A stretch of 64,000 nucleotides of DNA from Linepithema humile (Eukaryota; Arthropoda; Insecta; Hymenoptera; Formicidae), in assembly GCF_040581485.1 (NCBI RefSeq), contig NC_090134.1:13321501-13385500 (forward strand), in the 5' to 3' direction. The notes under the pieces were generated by a model. It was given only the letters and a program-made list of their open reading frames with translations, searched no databases and was not told where the DNA came from. Within the stretch, counting starts at the first letter, position 1, and each line of letters begins with the position of its first letter. A program made the translations under genes and the position numbers. Shown here in pieces: positions 53,670 to 64,000 of the stretch.

Positions 53670-55119
53670 ATTTTTTTATCTATATAGATATATTTGAAAC
53701 AGAGAAACTAAAAATTAAGATGTGAAAAATATGAAAGTATTAAATAAGTTTTTTTTAATTAAGTTAGTAAGATTAAATTGTAAGTTAGTAAGATTTGTAC
53801 TTTAAAATTTCGTACACTTTAAGTATCTCGAATTGAGATCGGTGTACAATTTTAACTGTCTCTTGTAGACTAATTTAATAATTTCTTTAAGAAAAATTAA
53901 AAATTTAGCACTAACATCCTGCAACGGCTCTTATATCGCCATTTTCATTATTTATCGTTTGTTAAACATATGGAGCCTTCCATTATATGTGTTTTAAAGT
54001 TAGTAAGATTTGTTTTTTGTTTTTTTTTAAAGAAAATTTTATTGTTATTTTCAAAAAAATTATTTTATATGAAGGTTTCAAATTTTTATGCTAACAATAA
54101 GCTATATTAAGTTTTGTTATATCTTTGAGTAAATATAATCCGAAGCATAGCAAAAAAACCCAAAAAAGATAAAGATTAGTATATTATTAATGCATGTTTA
54201 TATAACATTATAATACTATAAACATCTCATGCATTATCTGATTAGATGACTTATTGCGAAATTTACAACTCAAAATATTATAACAGAAATGTTCTGGAGA
54301 AATTGAGAATTAATAGTAATTATAATTTTTTTTTATTTTAAGCAGTATTTTTAGAAATGTAAGGATTTAAAATATGAAATTTAGTTGGCTAATTAAATTA
54401 AGAGTATTTAATGTGGTCACAGGTTCAAAAATCTAAAACATGTTAATAAATCGAATATGTATATGTATAATAGTCAAAATTTGTAAACTTAAGACATGTT
54501 AATAAATCGAAGTCTAATTGAAAAACGTATTTGTATATTATATACACATAATATTAGAACGTATTACAAAATATCAATTGAATAGTAAGATATTATGACC
54601 ATAGACATAGTAAAATAAACTAAGTATAGAAGTTCAGAATATTTTTTTCTAAATTAGATAAAAAAGAAGAAAAGATTTAGATAAAAATGTTTTCTCTCTC
54701 TTTTTACCCAATTCACTGTAAATATAAGGAGCAATATTTACATTTAAGATTGTCGTCATTTTCTTAAGATATGGCTTTCTAATTAGTTTATAGTATTTTA
54801 AGATGATCTTAAATATAAAAATGAAATATGAATACTGCCCAATAAAATTTGTCTAGCTTTTGAAATTTATTAAAATTATGTAACATATTAAAAAATTTGA
54901 AACTTATTAAACTTTTAAAACTTATTTAAAAATGTATCTCGTAAAATTATGTATTCTTCAATTTATACTAGCAACTTTTTTAAAAATAAGGTCTCACCAG
55001 GAAAAGATTTTATTATTCTTTAAATTTATTTTTTATAAATAATTTTTCTTTTAGTCCGCGTGGCAATATAAAGACAGTTTTAAACTATAATGAACGGCAT
55101 AAAAGCTGTTACGACTAGT
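53218..55119. other. AT-rich region, no gene seen
   Basis: A (TA)n run lies at 53633-53666. No splice-compatible exons or recognised elements; two repeats of ACATGTTAATAAATCGAA near 54440 and 54500. Confidence 0.45.
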
Positions 55120-55127
55120 CCTTAAAA

Positions 55128-55244
55128 CAACTATTATATCGCTACAATTGCAGTATATATAATTGTAGCGACATATCGGTTGTTTTAACGACAGTATATA
55201 TAATATAATTTTACCGATATAATGGTTGGTTTAACGACAGTTTA
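55128..55244. repeat. inverted-orientation satellite units left of the hairpin
   Basis: Units such as GTTGTTTTAACGACAGTATATATAA are reverse complements of the units at 56128-56386. The satellite is thus mirrored on the two sides of the hairpin. Confidence 0.6.
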
Positions 55245-56121
55245 TATTAAGTGAATAAAAAGTACAGGGACGGCGAAATATCTCGAAAACTAAGCACTTT
55301 AGGAAAAAGTGTTTTAGACAAGAATTGTAGGGTTTAAGAAGATCTATTTACTGATTTTATCAATTTCACCTTGGGTATCGTTACTAGGATCAGGTCAAGA
55401 TCACATTGATTTTTTTAAATGAAACATCCTACTTTTTATTCTAGAATCGAATAGCTGATGTCAAGAGCTTTTCAAAACGCTATAATGAAGTTATTTTTCA
55501 TTAAGAACTTTCCGAGTTATGAGACTTAATGTCATAATATTTTGACATAAAATACAAAATATCTTGTAAAATATTCAGTTTTCGGTAATCTTACCTTAAT
55601 ACTTCTATGCACAGAATAATAAGACGGATCAATTGGTGTAAAAAAACACATAGTTGCTTTTAAGAAAAAATATGTAATTTGTGATATGCAGCTACACTTT
55701 TTTTAAAAACAACTATGTGTTTTTTTACAACCAATTGATTCGTCTCATTATTCTCTGCATTAAAAGTATTAAGGTAAGATTACCGAAAACTAAATGTTTT
55801 ATAAGTTATTTTGCATTTTATGTAAAATACTATAACATTCAAACCTCATAACTCGAAAAGTTCTTAATAAGAAGTAACTTTATTATAGTGTTTTAAAAAG
55901 CTTTTGACATCAGCTATTCGATTCTGGAATAAAAAATAGGGTGTTCTATTTAAAAAAATCAATGTGACCTTGACCTGATCTTAGTGACGCCACCCAAAGT
56001 CAAATTGATAAAATTAGCAAATAGATCAGTTTAAACCCTACAACTCTTGTCTGAAACACTTTTTGCTAAAATGCTTAGTTTTCGAGATATTTTGCCGTCC
56101 CTGTACTTTTTATATACCCTG
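55245..56121. mobile_element. 0.88-kb palindromic hairpin element
   Basis: Left and right halves are inverted copies meeting near 55677. Landmarks in each arm are AAAGTACAGGGACGGC, AATATCTCGAAAACTAAGCA, GATCAGGTCAAG, GCTGATGTCA, GAGTTATGAG and TAAGATTACCGAAAA. The right end is TATACCCTG next to TA, like a mariner end. Arms are roughly 85-90 % alike by eye. No coding capacity. Related single-arm and short copies lie at 13550 and 9182. Confidence 0.7.
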
Positions 56122-56127
56122 TATAAA

Positions 56128-56386
56128 CTGTCGTTAAAACAACCGTTATATCGCTAAAATTATATATACTGTCGTTAAAATAACCGTTATATCGTTAAAA
56201 TTATATATACTATCGTCAAAACGACCATTACATCGCTACAATTATATACTGTCGTTAAAACAACCGTTATATCGCTAAAATTATATATACTGTCGTTAAA
56301 ATAACCGTTATATCGTTAAAATTATATATACTATCGTCAAAACGACCATTACATCGCTACAATTATATACTGTCGTTAAAACTGCC
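56128..56386. repeat. satellite with 41-41-39-bp higher-order unit of 121 bp
   Basis: Monomers start CTGTCGTTAAAACAACC (56128), CTGTCGTTAAAATAACC (56169) and CTATCGTCAAAACGACC (56210). The same trio recurs at 56249, 56290 and 56331, then a partial monomer at 56370. The two 121-bp units are almost identical. Confidence 0.85.
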
Positions 56387-56754
56387 ATATTACAAAAGAA
56401 GTCGTTGAAACTGCCATTCCATACTTTTTCTTTTTGTACTCGAAAACTTGATAAAATATGAAAGAAAAACTTTATCAAACTATTTTTAGAGTAATTACGC
56501 ATATATGTATACAAAAAACAAATATAGTCGTCGAAACTGCCCTTAGACACACATATATATATATTATCGTTATTATTTTGCGATACAGCTGCAGTCCCTT
56601 TTCTTTAGACAATTTCTCGTTTTAAGTTCTCCTCTCTTGCCTAACAACAAGAGACTGCGCCCTTTTCAGGTAGTCTATACTTCAGAAACCGTTAGTTGAT
56701 CGTGAACTATCGTTGAGAACGTTGTACGAAAACCTTTTACTAACAGTTTTTAAA

Positions 56755-56952
56755 ATGGATCAACCGGGTCCATCTACGGAAATAGATCAGTTACAAATAG
56801 ACGAGGAGCGTGAAAAACTTTTGCAAACTGAAGATTTTAAGGGCGAATTAACGAATGCTGTTAAATATTGCAATAGTTTGCTGGAGGCGGAGCATCTTCT
56901 AACTGATACTCCACCTGATAAAATAAGTTCTGTGTCTGTAGTGATGGGTGAA
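56755..56952 (+). CDS. possible first coding exon of a host gene
   Basis: An ATG-initiated 66-codon stretch beginning MDQPGPSTEIDQLQIDEERE, with balanced composition unlike the AT-rich surroundings, ends at a GTAATA donor in phase 0. The upstream 56590-56754 is less AT-rich and looks like 5' UTR. I do not recognise the protein; it is acidic and probably helical. No second exon was found before the GC-rich LINE remnants at 57.4 kb. Confidence 0.4.
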
Positions 56953-57139
56953 GTAATATACCTACCTAACAATAAATATATATAAACTATTAAAACTTAA
57001 AAAACTATAAAAATTACACAAAGTTTAAATTTACAGATTTTTGGTTTATTAAACACTATATAATATATATTTGTTATATTTTATGCATTTTAAGAACATT
57101 TTTTCTATTAGGAAAATTTAAAAAAAAAATATATATATA

Positions 57140-57204
57140 TATGGAATTGAACCCGCACCTTTAGATCTCTAATATTCGCCTTACTCCGCTGCGCCACGCT
57201 GCTG
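57140..57204 (-). ncRNA. tRNA-derived SINE head or tRNA pseudogene
   Basis: On the minus strand TGGCGCAGCGGA (57185-57196) fits a Pol III A box and GGGTTCAATTCC (57143-57154) a B box, 31 bp apart. The acceptor-stem ends do not pair, so this is not a functional tRNA. It ends in an AT-rich tail. Confidence 0.65.
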
Positions 57205-57395
57205 TTTGAAATATGTTTTATTGCATAGTACTTATACAACATGATAAACTTCAAACAGCGATTTCTCATAAACGGCTGAATAGTGCATCGTCTCCGTATA
57301 GCATTACTTACTACTATACTAGTACTACGTACCTGTAAAATTTCAGCCAAATCGGTGACTCAGGTTATGCGGGTATCCCTTGTAAGTCCCCGACC

Positions 57396-58833
57396 TTGGG
57401 TAGGGACCCGATGGGGCGTTCGGAGGGGTGTGGCACTGCGGCCGCATCCGTCCCTCTGATCGACCCCACCATGGACAGAGAGAAGGAGGGGGAGACCCTT
57501 CGCCAGTCTTCAGACATTGGGGGGAGGGTGGGAGTTCGGCTCATCAAGAAGGTTAACAGATCGTTGACCTCCATGAGGGACTCCATCATAAAGATGGAGG
57601 AAAGGATCGCGTCTCTTGAGGTGGGCGGACTCCCCGCTCCTGCCCCAATGCGCGATGGAAAGAAGGTGAAGAAGAAGGGGAAGAAGAAAGAAGGAGTCGT
57701 CCCTCGAATGCCCGTCCTACCCCTTGGGGAGGAGGGTATTCCGGGAATGGATCCACTGGGCGGAGGGCCCGACCTCCCTTCTTTGGAGGCGGAGCCACTC
57801 ACGGAGTGGAGAAGGGAGACAGAGGAAAGAAGGGAAAGGGGCCATGAGGGCCTCCTTTACCTCTTCTTCCCCCTACCACGCAGGATGGAAAAGCGCGGGC
57901 GACGCAGCCCTCGAAGGGCGGTCCCTCCCACGTCAAAATGAGGAGACTCCTGCGGACTGCCGCTGTGGCAATTTCCACTGCCACGGGCAGTTATGCGGAC
58001 GTCCTACGGACAGCGAGGGAGAGGATTCGACTCAAGGACTTGGCCATCAAGTCGCTGAAGATGCGGAAAGCTAGTAATAGCGGAGTCCAACTAGAGATCT
58101 CGGGCGAGAAATCCAAGATGAAGGTGGATGCTTTGGTCACCAGGATCAGGGAGGCAACGGCAGATTAGCCGAGTGAGATCAGGGTCTCCAAATCCTTGAG
58201 AAGGATAGATATCCGATTGGTTGGCCTGGAAGACTCTATCACTCGGGCTGAAATCATCACCGCAATCTCCCGGGAGGGAGAATGTGAAGTAGATGATGTG
58301 AGGCTGGGAAGGGTTCAGACCACGGGTCGGAGGGGCCTTAACCTGGTCTGGGCCCAGTGCCCTGCAGACGCAGCACTGAAGCTTGCGGAGGCGGGCACCA
58401 TGGACATTGGCTGGACCATGGTTCGCGTCGAGCTTTTACAGAGCAGGCCGGACCAGTGCTTCCGATGCCTGGGCGGAGGACACGTTCAGCAGCGGTGCCC
58501 ATCCAATGTGGATCGGGCCCGCTGCTGTACCGGTGTGGCGTCGAGGGCCACTCTGCGGGGACTTGCAGGGAGCGGCCGCACTGTCCCGTCTGCGCCCTGA
58601 ATGGGCAACCTTCGGGACATAGGACGGGCAGTGCGGAGTGTGCCCCTATCTCTCCCAAGAGGGAAGTGCGCGGTACACTCGCGAAAAGTAACAGTGGTGC
58701 GCAGACCCAATCCCCCCTTTCATCTCCAGAAATGGAGGTGGAGGAGATGGCGGGTTCAAGTTCGGCTGAGGCCGAGGGAAGACTCGACCAGTCCTCTTCA
58801 GGCGGAATTCAAAAAGGAGCGCGGTGGCCCTGA
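57396..58833 (+). pseudogene. R1-clade non-LTR retrotransposon ORF1 (Gag-like), broken
   Basis: GC-rich coding sequence in three frames. 57396-57941 encodes a Lys/Glu-rich N-terminus. 57938-58600 encodes the core with RLVGLEDSITRAEI, VWAQCPADAA and a CCHC knuckle CFRCLGGGHVQQRC, and is broken by a TAG near 58166. After a slip near 58530 the frame ending at 58833 continues with YRCGVEGHSAGTC and CPVCALNG. This three-knuckle pattern, the third with C-x2-C...H...C, is typical of R1/TRAS/Waldo ORF1. No endonuclease or reverse transcriptase follows. Confidence 0.75.
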
Positions 58834-59432
58834 ACCTTACCGGCCAGGGTCACCACAACCTGGACCCTCATCCGGTCCATGAAGGCGGCAACGGGGATAA
58901 AGAAAATGGGATTAACATCCGTCCAATTGGGATCTGGATCCTAGCTAGGATCAGCCTAGGGTGAGGTCAGGATGACATGCGTTTATTGTTTTTCCTGCCC
59001 TCTACCCACCACGGCCTGCGTAATGGATTTTTCCGAAGCGAGGTTTTAGTTGGTAGGCACCGTCTGACCCTGACTAAGGTTAGGACAGGCGGTGAATCCA
59101 CCTTGGCGACGGTGTGCTACCTTGTCGTTGTGCCAGGGTTCCCCTGGGTCGACGATCTCCCATTGCGGATCGAGGCTTCGGCCCTAGGATGGATTGGGGT
59201 AGACCACGCTGATGATCTCCCTTTCCGGATCGGGACTTCGGTCCCAGGATGGATTAAGGTGAGGCAACAGGGGTCCAAGAGCACACCTTAGGAGAAGGAA
59301 AAACTCTGAATATAAAACCCGGGCAGGACGGGTTTGTTAGTCTTTGCATACAACCGTCCTAGTGGAAGGAAAACCACGAGCAAAAAACCCAGAGAAGACA
59401 ACTCTGTAAAAAATTACATTTGATGAAATAGG
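58834..59432 (+). other. 3' region of the first R1-like remnant, with a 60-bp tandem duplication
   Basis: GATCTCCCATTGCGGATCG...CCTAGGATGGATT at 59151 recurs at 59211 as CTCCCTTTCCGGATCGG...CCCAGGATGGATT. Downstream is a short imperfect repeat of GGACGGGTTTGTT and CAACCGTCCTAG. No coding motif. Confidence 0.5.
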
Positions 59433-60198
59433 ATGACAACACGAGATATAAACTTATCGCCTCAGGGGCTTTGGAACCCCAGAGGCCGGCGAGGGGGGTA
59501 TCCGGTCCCGGTGCCCCCCATGTCGTCATCGTGCGACGGGCCATCTAGGGCGTGCCACGCAGGCGCCCTGGACGAACAGGTTACTGCGGATAGAGACCTG
59601 TGGGCCGAGGCCCATAGGATCTTGAGGATCCTTTTCGTCCTCCTCGAAGAGATCCGTGGGAGCTGCGCGCAAGCGCCTGTAGAAGGGGGTAAACGCCCCG
59701 GAGGAAAGAGCTCCGAATCCTCGACCTCCAAACGGGAGGTGAGATCTGCGTTGGGCGTACAAAGCGCCCAAACGCAGACCCGGAGAAAGGAGGGGCAACA
59801 GCCCGCCCGTAAGAAAGAAAAAGAGGGGAAGGATGCTACCATCCTCCCCTCCTCGATGTTACAAGTGCCTCCTACGGGGGCACGAAAGATGGCGGTGCCT
59901 CTCTGCGGTGGACCGCAACAAACGCTGCCCTTACTGCGGGGGTGCCGACCATCTCGCCGGGGCATGCTCGCAAAGGAGGGCGAGCTGCCCCGTATGCAAG
60001 GAGGCAGGCAGGAACTCGGCCCACCGTATAGGTGGCCGAGTCTGCCCATCGTCCCTCCGAGGAAAAGACGAAGGAGGAAGAGAAAGGGGGGGGGGACAAT
60101 TCCTCCCCTCAACCCCACTCTTGAGAGAATGGAGGAGGGGGGAACTGATCTCCCTCACCACCTTCACTAATGGAGGTGGAAGAGGAAGGGGGGCCTAA
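59433..60198 (+). pseudogene. second R1-clade-like ORF1 fragment
   Basis: Frame 59433 onward encodes a basic, Gly/Pro-rich part ending in KKEKEGKD. After a shift the frame 59833-60198 gives three zinc knuckles: CYKCLLRGHERWRC, CPYCGGADHLAGAC and CPVCKEAG...H...C. It is not a repeat of the previous ORF1, since the residues around the knuckles differ, so two distinct LINE lineages are represented. The stretch lacks any YADD or FADD motif downstream. Confidence 0.65.
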
Positions 60199-61949
60199 GC
60201 CCCCCCATCGCATATCGCGATGGAGACAGAGAGCGAGGGGATTACTTCCATTAGCCCACTGTCTGAGGAAGAACAAGGGGGGCCTAGGCCCTTTCTTGGA
60301 AAGGATGGGAAGGATGCAGTAAAGGGGGCTACTAAAAGCCCTCCCCCAACCCACACCCCAGAAAGGAAGAGGAAGGTTGGCGGGAGCCGGAAAGGTTCCC
60401 CGTCACCCTCACCTACGGGAAGGGGGAGCACGAGGCCCCCTCTAACCGGGGTGGTGGAGAAGAGGAAGGGAGGGACGGGGATGTCTTCTGTCATAAAGAC
60501 GGCGGTCAGCTCCCCCTCCTCTCCCACTAAGGAGGAGAATGTAAGGAGGAGGAAAGAGACGGAGGGGAATATAAATTCCCCTCACATCTCGACAGAAGAG
60601 AGAAAGGGGGAGATTACCCTTGCCATCCGAGGAGTCTTATGGCCGGAAGGTGGGAGCGGGGGGATGACTCCCCCTCCGTAATCATTCTCCGATAGAGATA
60701 CTCCCTGGAGAGTAGAAGGACGTCACCAACCGCGTGCAGGGTGGTGCGACGGATGCAAGAGTGGTGGAGGATGCTTCCGAAGAAGTTTGAGGGATACTTC
60801 ATGGAGCTTGAGAGATGCTTTATGGAGTTATCGCGTATAGGACAGATGGAGGACAACGCTCTTGGCTGGAGGTCCTCTATCACGCCGATTCTTCCAGTCA
60901 CGAGACCTGGACAGCGTTGATAAGGAGGATGGCGGAGGAGATTGCTCAGGAATTTCCCCAGTGGAAACTAACATCGGTGGTCCGCTTCTTATCGAGGCGG
61001 TCCCCGACCCCGCAGCGGTCTCCAAAACCTGCCAAACCTGCCAAACCTTCTCCACAACTGGAGGAGGAGACAAGATTCCCTGAGACCGACCCGGAGGAGG
61101 GATATGGACGAATACTTTTCGCCCCAGTCCTCCTCCTATTCACGGGTAGTGTTAAGGGGGAAACGAAGGTGAAAGGAGAGAACAGGAGCAGGAGTGGGGT
61201 GGAGGACGTTCCTTCTATCCCGCCCCTGTAACCCTTCTCCAAATCTCTCCCTCGGGAAAGGTGAATCCATTCCTCTCAATGGCCGGATATGGGCCTTACA
61301 GCTCATTCTCCTGATGGCCAGCGAGGGGAAAAATAAGGGAGAAAATGTGGGTTTTTAAGATCAGAAACCCACACTGGACATAAGTCCAGAGGTATGCCTG
61401 AAAGGAAGATCTCTGGAAAAAGAATGCTAAAGGGGTTGGGGTGATGTCATACCCTCTGGGTCTTCCGCTCCAACCCCCTACTTAATAGCAGGGCTTGTTT
61501 CAAACAAGAAGGGTTTTTAGCGGGTAGGTCCTCGCGGTGTCCTGGCACATAGTCAGGACAAGAGCCGCGAGGGAATCCCGCACTCCCCCGCAGTACGGGC
61601 TGCGTGCTCGTAGAAGATTTTCCCTTCTTGCGGAAAAAAAAAAAAAGGCGATGAATCCAACACTACTTTCTGTCAGGCTGTGGGCTTGCAATCCACAGTT
61701 CTTGCACGACGGGAGGTGTCTTTTGAAGATTTCCTCGCCCCGGGGGAGCCTTTCTGGCCCTCAAACCAACTCTAAAAAAAAAGTTGCGTTTAGAGATTAA
61801 CAATTTAATGTGATCTAGAACATAAGAGTTTATAAAACAGAGATATTTACCGGTGTTGCAAGATGTCACACGCACACCACACACACGAACTTCATTTGGC
61901 GTCTGCGTACTACAAATGGGACGTAGTATGAAGGACGGCCAAACTGTAA
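60199..61949 (+). other. GC-rich LINE-derived sequence, no RT; A13 run at 61634
   Basis: Purine-rich frames without recognised domains; one (60815-61231) reads AYRTDGGQRSWLEVLYHADS. The A13 run may be a retroposition tail. GC content falls back to the AT-rich background after about 61790. Confidence 0.45.
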
Positions 61950-62390
61950 GGGTGCAGTCCCATTGAGCACGGATCGAAATGACAGATCGGATTTTTCACT
62001 AGAATTGAGTGTTTCGAATCGAGGCGACATTTCGTTCCGTTTTTGCTACATGGGACTGGTAGAGAAATTTTTTACGGAATGGAACGGACACATGTGTGAA
62101 GAAACATAAACTATATTTTGTAACAGTTTTATATTAGATAGTTTTAACCTTAATGTGACTAAAAATATCCTAAATTCATAGAGATGGATAAAAAAACAGT
62201 TTTATTAGTCATATTTGGCATTCATTTTGGCTTGTTACTAACACTAACATCGTTCCGGACAGTTCCGGATGTTCTAAACAGACAGAAATACGCGTTCCGA
62301 TCGGAAGAAATAGCAGGATCAAAAATTCACTAAATTTCTGGTGAGACATCCGATCCGTCATTCCGATCCGTGCTCAATGGGACTGCACCC
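61950..62390. mobile_element. Harbinger-type MITE, 441 bp, TAA duplication
   Basis: Ends GGGTGCAGTCCCATTGAGC and its inverse GCTCAATGGGACTGCACCC, flanked by TAA at 61947-61949 and 62391-62393. Three-base TAA duplications are characteristic of PIF/Harbinger. The GGGTGC start resembles the putative Harbinger end at 30887. Confidence 0.8.
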
Positions 62391-62396
62391 TAAAAT

Positions 62397-62702
62397 ATGT
62401 CTACGGTCGACCAACAAGCGGCGCCAGCCAGGAGGACATCGATACATCGAATCGATGCACTATGGCTCGAGATCGATATAACAGATCGATCTATGCGCGC
62501 GCTACCGGATCCAGCAAACATTCGAGAACGTTCCGGAATCTTCAGGATCTGCTGGATTATCCGGAGCCAAAACCGAGGAGATACTCTGTTCGGAACCTGC
62601 ATTAAGAACAATCGAGTTAAAGTCGTCGGATTAAGTTGTTGCATTAAATCTAGTCTAGCGAGCGATCGTGCAGTATTAAGTATAGTCGGTACTTTAAAAT
62701 AA
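62397..62702 (+). other. GC-richer block with a 101-codon open frame, function unknown
   Basis: ATG-started frame STVDQQAAPARRTSIHRI... ending just before AATAAA-like sequence. The dense CGATCG/GATCGAT words and the opposite-strand open frame argue for a repeat-derived sequence. No domain recognised. Confidence 0.25.
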
Positions 62703-62998
62703 AACTCATTTTTCATGCTGTTAGATAAGTGCTTTATTCGTACTCCTCAATTGTATTAATAATTACAGTCGGTAGCCAATCAGAGCACGTGGTTTGAATA
62801 ACTACGCTTAACAGACATTTTGAATTAGCGTATGCGGTGCTCCAACTGTTACGAGATATTTCGGAGAGACTAGACGGATTTTTGTCCAGCCGTTTCGTGC
62901 TGTTCGTTGTCGATTAAAACTAGTCGGAGAACTTTCACAAACATTTTTATAATTGAGGCGCTTTTAAAATAACATAATTTAAAAAAAAAACAGTTTTT

Positions 62999-63190
62999 AA
63001 AGGTTCCTACACAACACGCGTGACTGTTAGTTGACTGATAGCCGACTTTTCTCAGTTGACTTAAAGGCGACTTTTAACAGTCGACTGTAACTCGACAGCA
63101 ATTGACTATTTGTTGACTATTTGGCGATTTTTAAAAGTCGACAAATGGTTAATAAATAGTCGACTGAAATATGACTCAAAGTCGACGAAA
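62999..63190. repeat. second GTCGACT/AGTCGAC tract
   Basis: Irregular GTCGAC, TTGACT and AGTCGAC words. It is preceded at 62958 by GCGCTTTTAAAATAACATAA and by ACACAACACG, both also present before the tract at 35856, so the two are copies of one element. Confidence 0.65.
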
Positions 63191-63341
63191 GCTCTGTTCT
63201 TTTTACGACAAATAAAGATCTTATATCTTTTAAGTTATTTATATCTTTTCGACAAAGCGAAAAGATACAAATGATAGATATTTTATCTTGCCGAAAAGAC
63301 AATTAACATAAAAAGAAATCTTAGTTTTAATTCGCTCGTAG

Positions 63342-63479
63342 CCCGTTAGCGTAACAACAGAGCTGCGCTGCGATCTGCTGCGCAGCTCTCTCGGCTTCCG
63401 GGCGTCTCTCTCCGCCGATCTCTGTGTTGCGTGTTTCTTCCTGCTTCTACATGTTCCATGTGCTTCGATATCTACGAGG
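63342..63479 (+). promoter_or_regulatory. GC-rich promoter / non-coding first-exon candidate
   Basis: A locally GC- and CpG-rich block (GAGCTGCGCTGCGATCTGC) in AT-rich surroundings ends in CTACGAG|GTAAGTG, a consensus splice donor. It may be the 5' UTR exon of a host gene running out of the window to the right. Confidence 0.4.
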
Positions 63480-63513
63480 TAAGTGTAATAAAAATCATGT
63501 ATTTTAAGAGTAA

Positions 63514-63646
63514 AGCCGACGGCACATGGTACGATTTTTCGTATTAGATTTAACCACTAAGCACGAGAGCGAGAGGCAGCGAAAGACACTCGCTCTCGTG
63601 AGTGGCTAAATCTAGTACGAAAATATCATATCATGTGCCGTCGGCT
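63514..63646. mobile_element. 133-bp Harbinger-type MITE in the putative first intron
   Basis: AGCCGACGGCACATG and its inverse CATGTGCCGTCGGCT, flanked by TAA at 63511-63513 and 63647-63649. The arms pair almost throughout, with a centre around CGAGAGCGAG. Confidence 0.8.
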
Positions 63647-64000
63647 TAATCTTCTTTCCTTTTTTATATATTTATACAAAATATGAAGTAAAATACACAT
63701 TATTAAAAATATTTTTATATATTTCAATGTATTTTACTTCAATTTTATCTTTTTTAAGATCTAACATCACAGAGGTTATGTTCAAGAAACGTGGTCGTGT
63801 TCGAGTAAAAATATAATTATATATAATGTTTTATTAATTATTTAAAAATTAAAGGAATTAAAGGATTATACTCTTTCAAGGGTTCGATTGTATATTTTTG
63901 AAGAAATAAAAATGTGAAAAGTAGAGCACTGATTGCATGGTTATTTGTATTTTTTTTTACTGTGAATTTATGTTACAGATCTTTCATCATTTATGCTATC

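Noticed and set aside
57140..57204. Functional tRNA gene
   Set aside because: Good A and B boxes but the ends do not form an acceptor stem; more likely a SINE head.

Overview
The window looks like a repeat-dense intergenic stretch of an insect genome. I infer an ant or close hymenopteran, because the Gypsy, Harbinger, Tigger, R1-like and MULE-like fragments and the AT-rich background are typical of those genomes. There is no bacterial gene organisation, no CRISPR array, and no rRNA or functional tRNA gene. Almost every protein-coding stretch belongs to a mobile element or a domesticated or decayed transposase-like gene, and many elements are nested in each other.

Layout. 1-4.2 kb: the end of a Tnp2-type transposase, a mariner rebuilt as a 255-bp fold-back, a tract saturated with AGATCT words, and a solo LTR with target duplication CTGC. 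4.8-8.2 kb: a seven-exon MULE-transposase-like gene on the minus strand with damaged catalytic sequence. 9-14 kb: hairpin elements, an LTR fragment whose (TG)n tract has grown into a roughly 300-bp (CGCA)n array, and USP-like peptidase remnants. 14.2-19.4 kb: a young Gypsy element (near-identical 245-bp LTRs, TATA duplications) with one frameshift in RNase H. 20.8-22.1 kb: a GC-rich minisatellite containing a palindromic Transib-like element with RSS-like CACAGTG ends. 23.9-32.5 kb: a second Tnp2 gene split by a Tigger element, then Harbinger transposase and Myb/SANT partner genes. 32.5-34.1 kb: two abutting TTAA-flanked elements, one holding a miniature LTR element (TRIM-like) with a tRNA-like sequence in its repeats. 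35-37 kb: a THAP-domain gene fragment and the end of a DUF4806 gene.

The main object is a 14.9-kb retrovirus-like LTR element on the minus strand (37.1-52.0 kb): LTR, gag with six CCHC zinc knuckles, pol, a membrane glycoprotein (env) gene and, unexpectedly, a gene for a Tudor-domain protein. Consensus splice sites (a donor just before gag, acceptors at the env and Tudor start codons) suggest spliced subgenomic RNAs. LTR divergence is only about 0.3 %. Env carries a stop in its signal peptide and the integrase zinc finger has lost a cysteine, so this copy is not fully intact. A Tudor protein carried by a germline retroelement raises the possibility of interference with the piRNA pathway; that function is inference.

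At 52.0 kb the element's 5' LTR is truncated by 85 bp and joined to the in-frame 3' half of a Crypton-like tyrosine recombinase gene with a Myb/SANT C-terminus. The rest holds AT-rich sequence, a 1.3-kb palindromic structure of satellite plus hairpin, one possible host first exon, two R1-clade ORF1 remnants in GC-rich sequence without any reverse transcriptase, two Harbinger-type MITEs, and a GC-rich exon-like block with a splice donor near the right edge.
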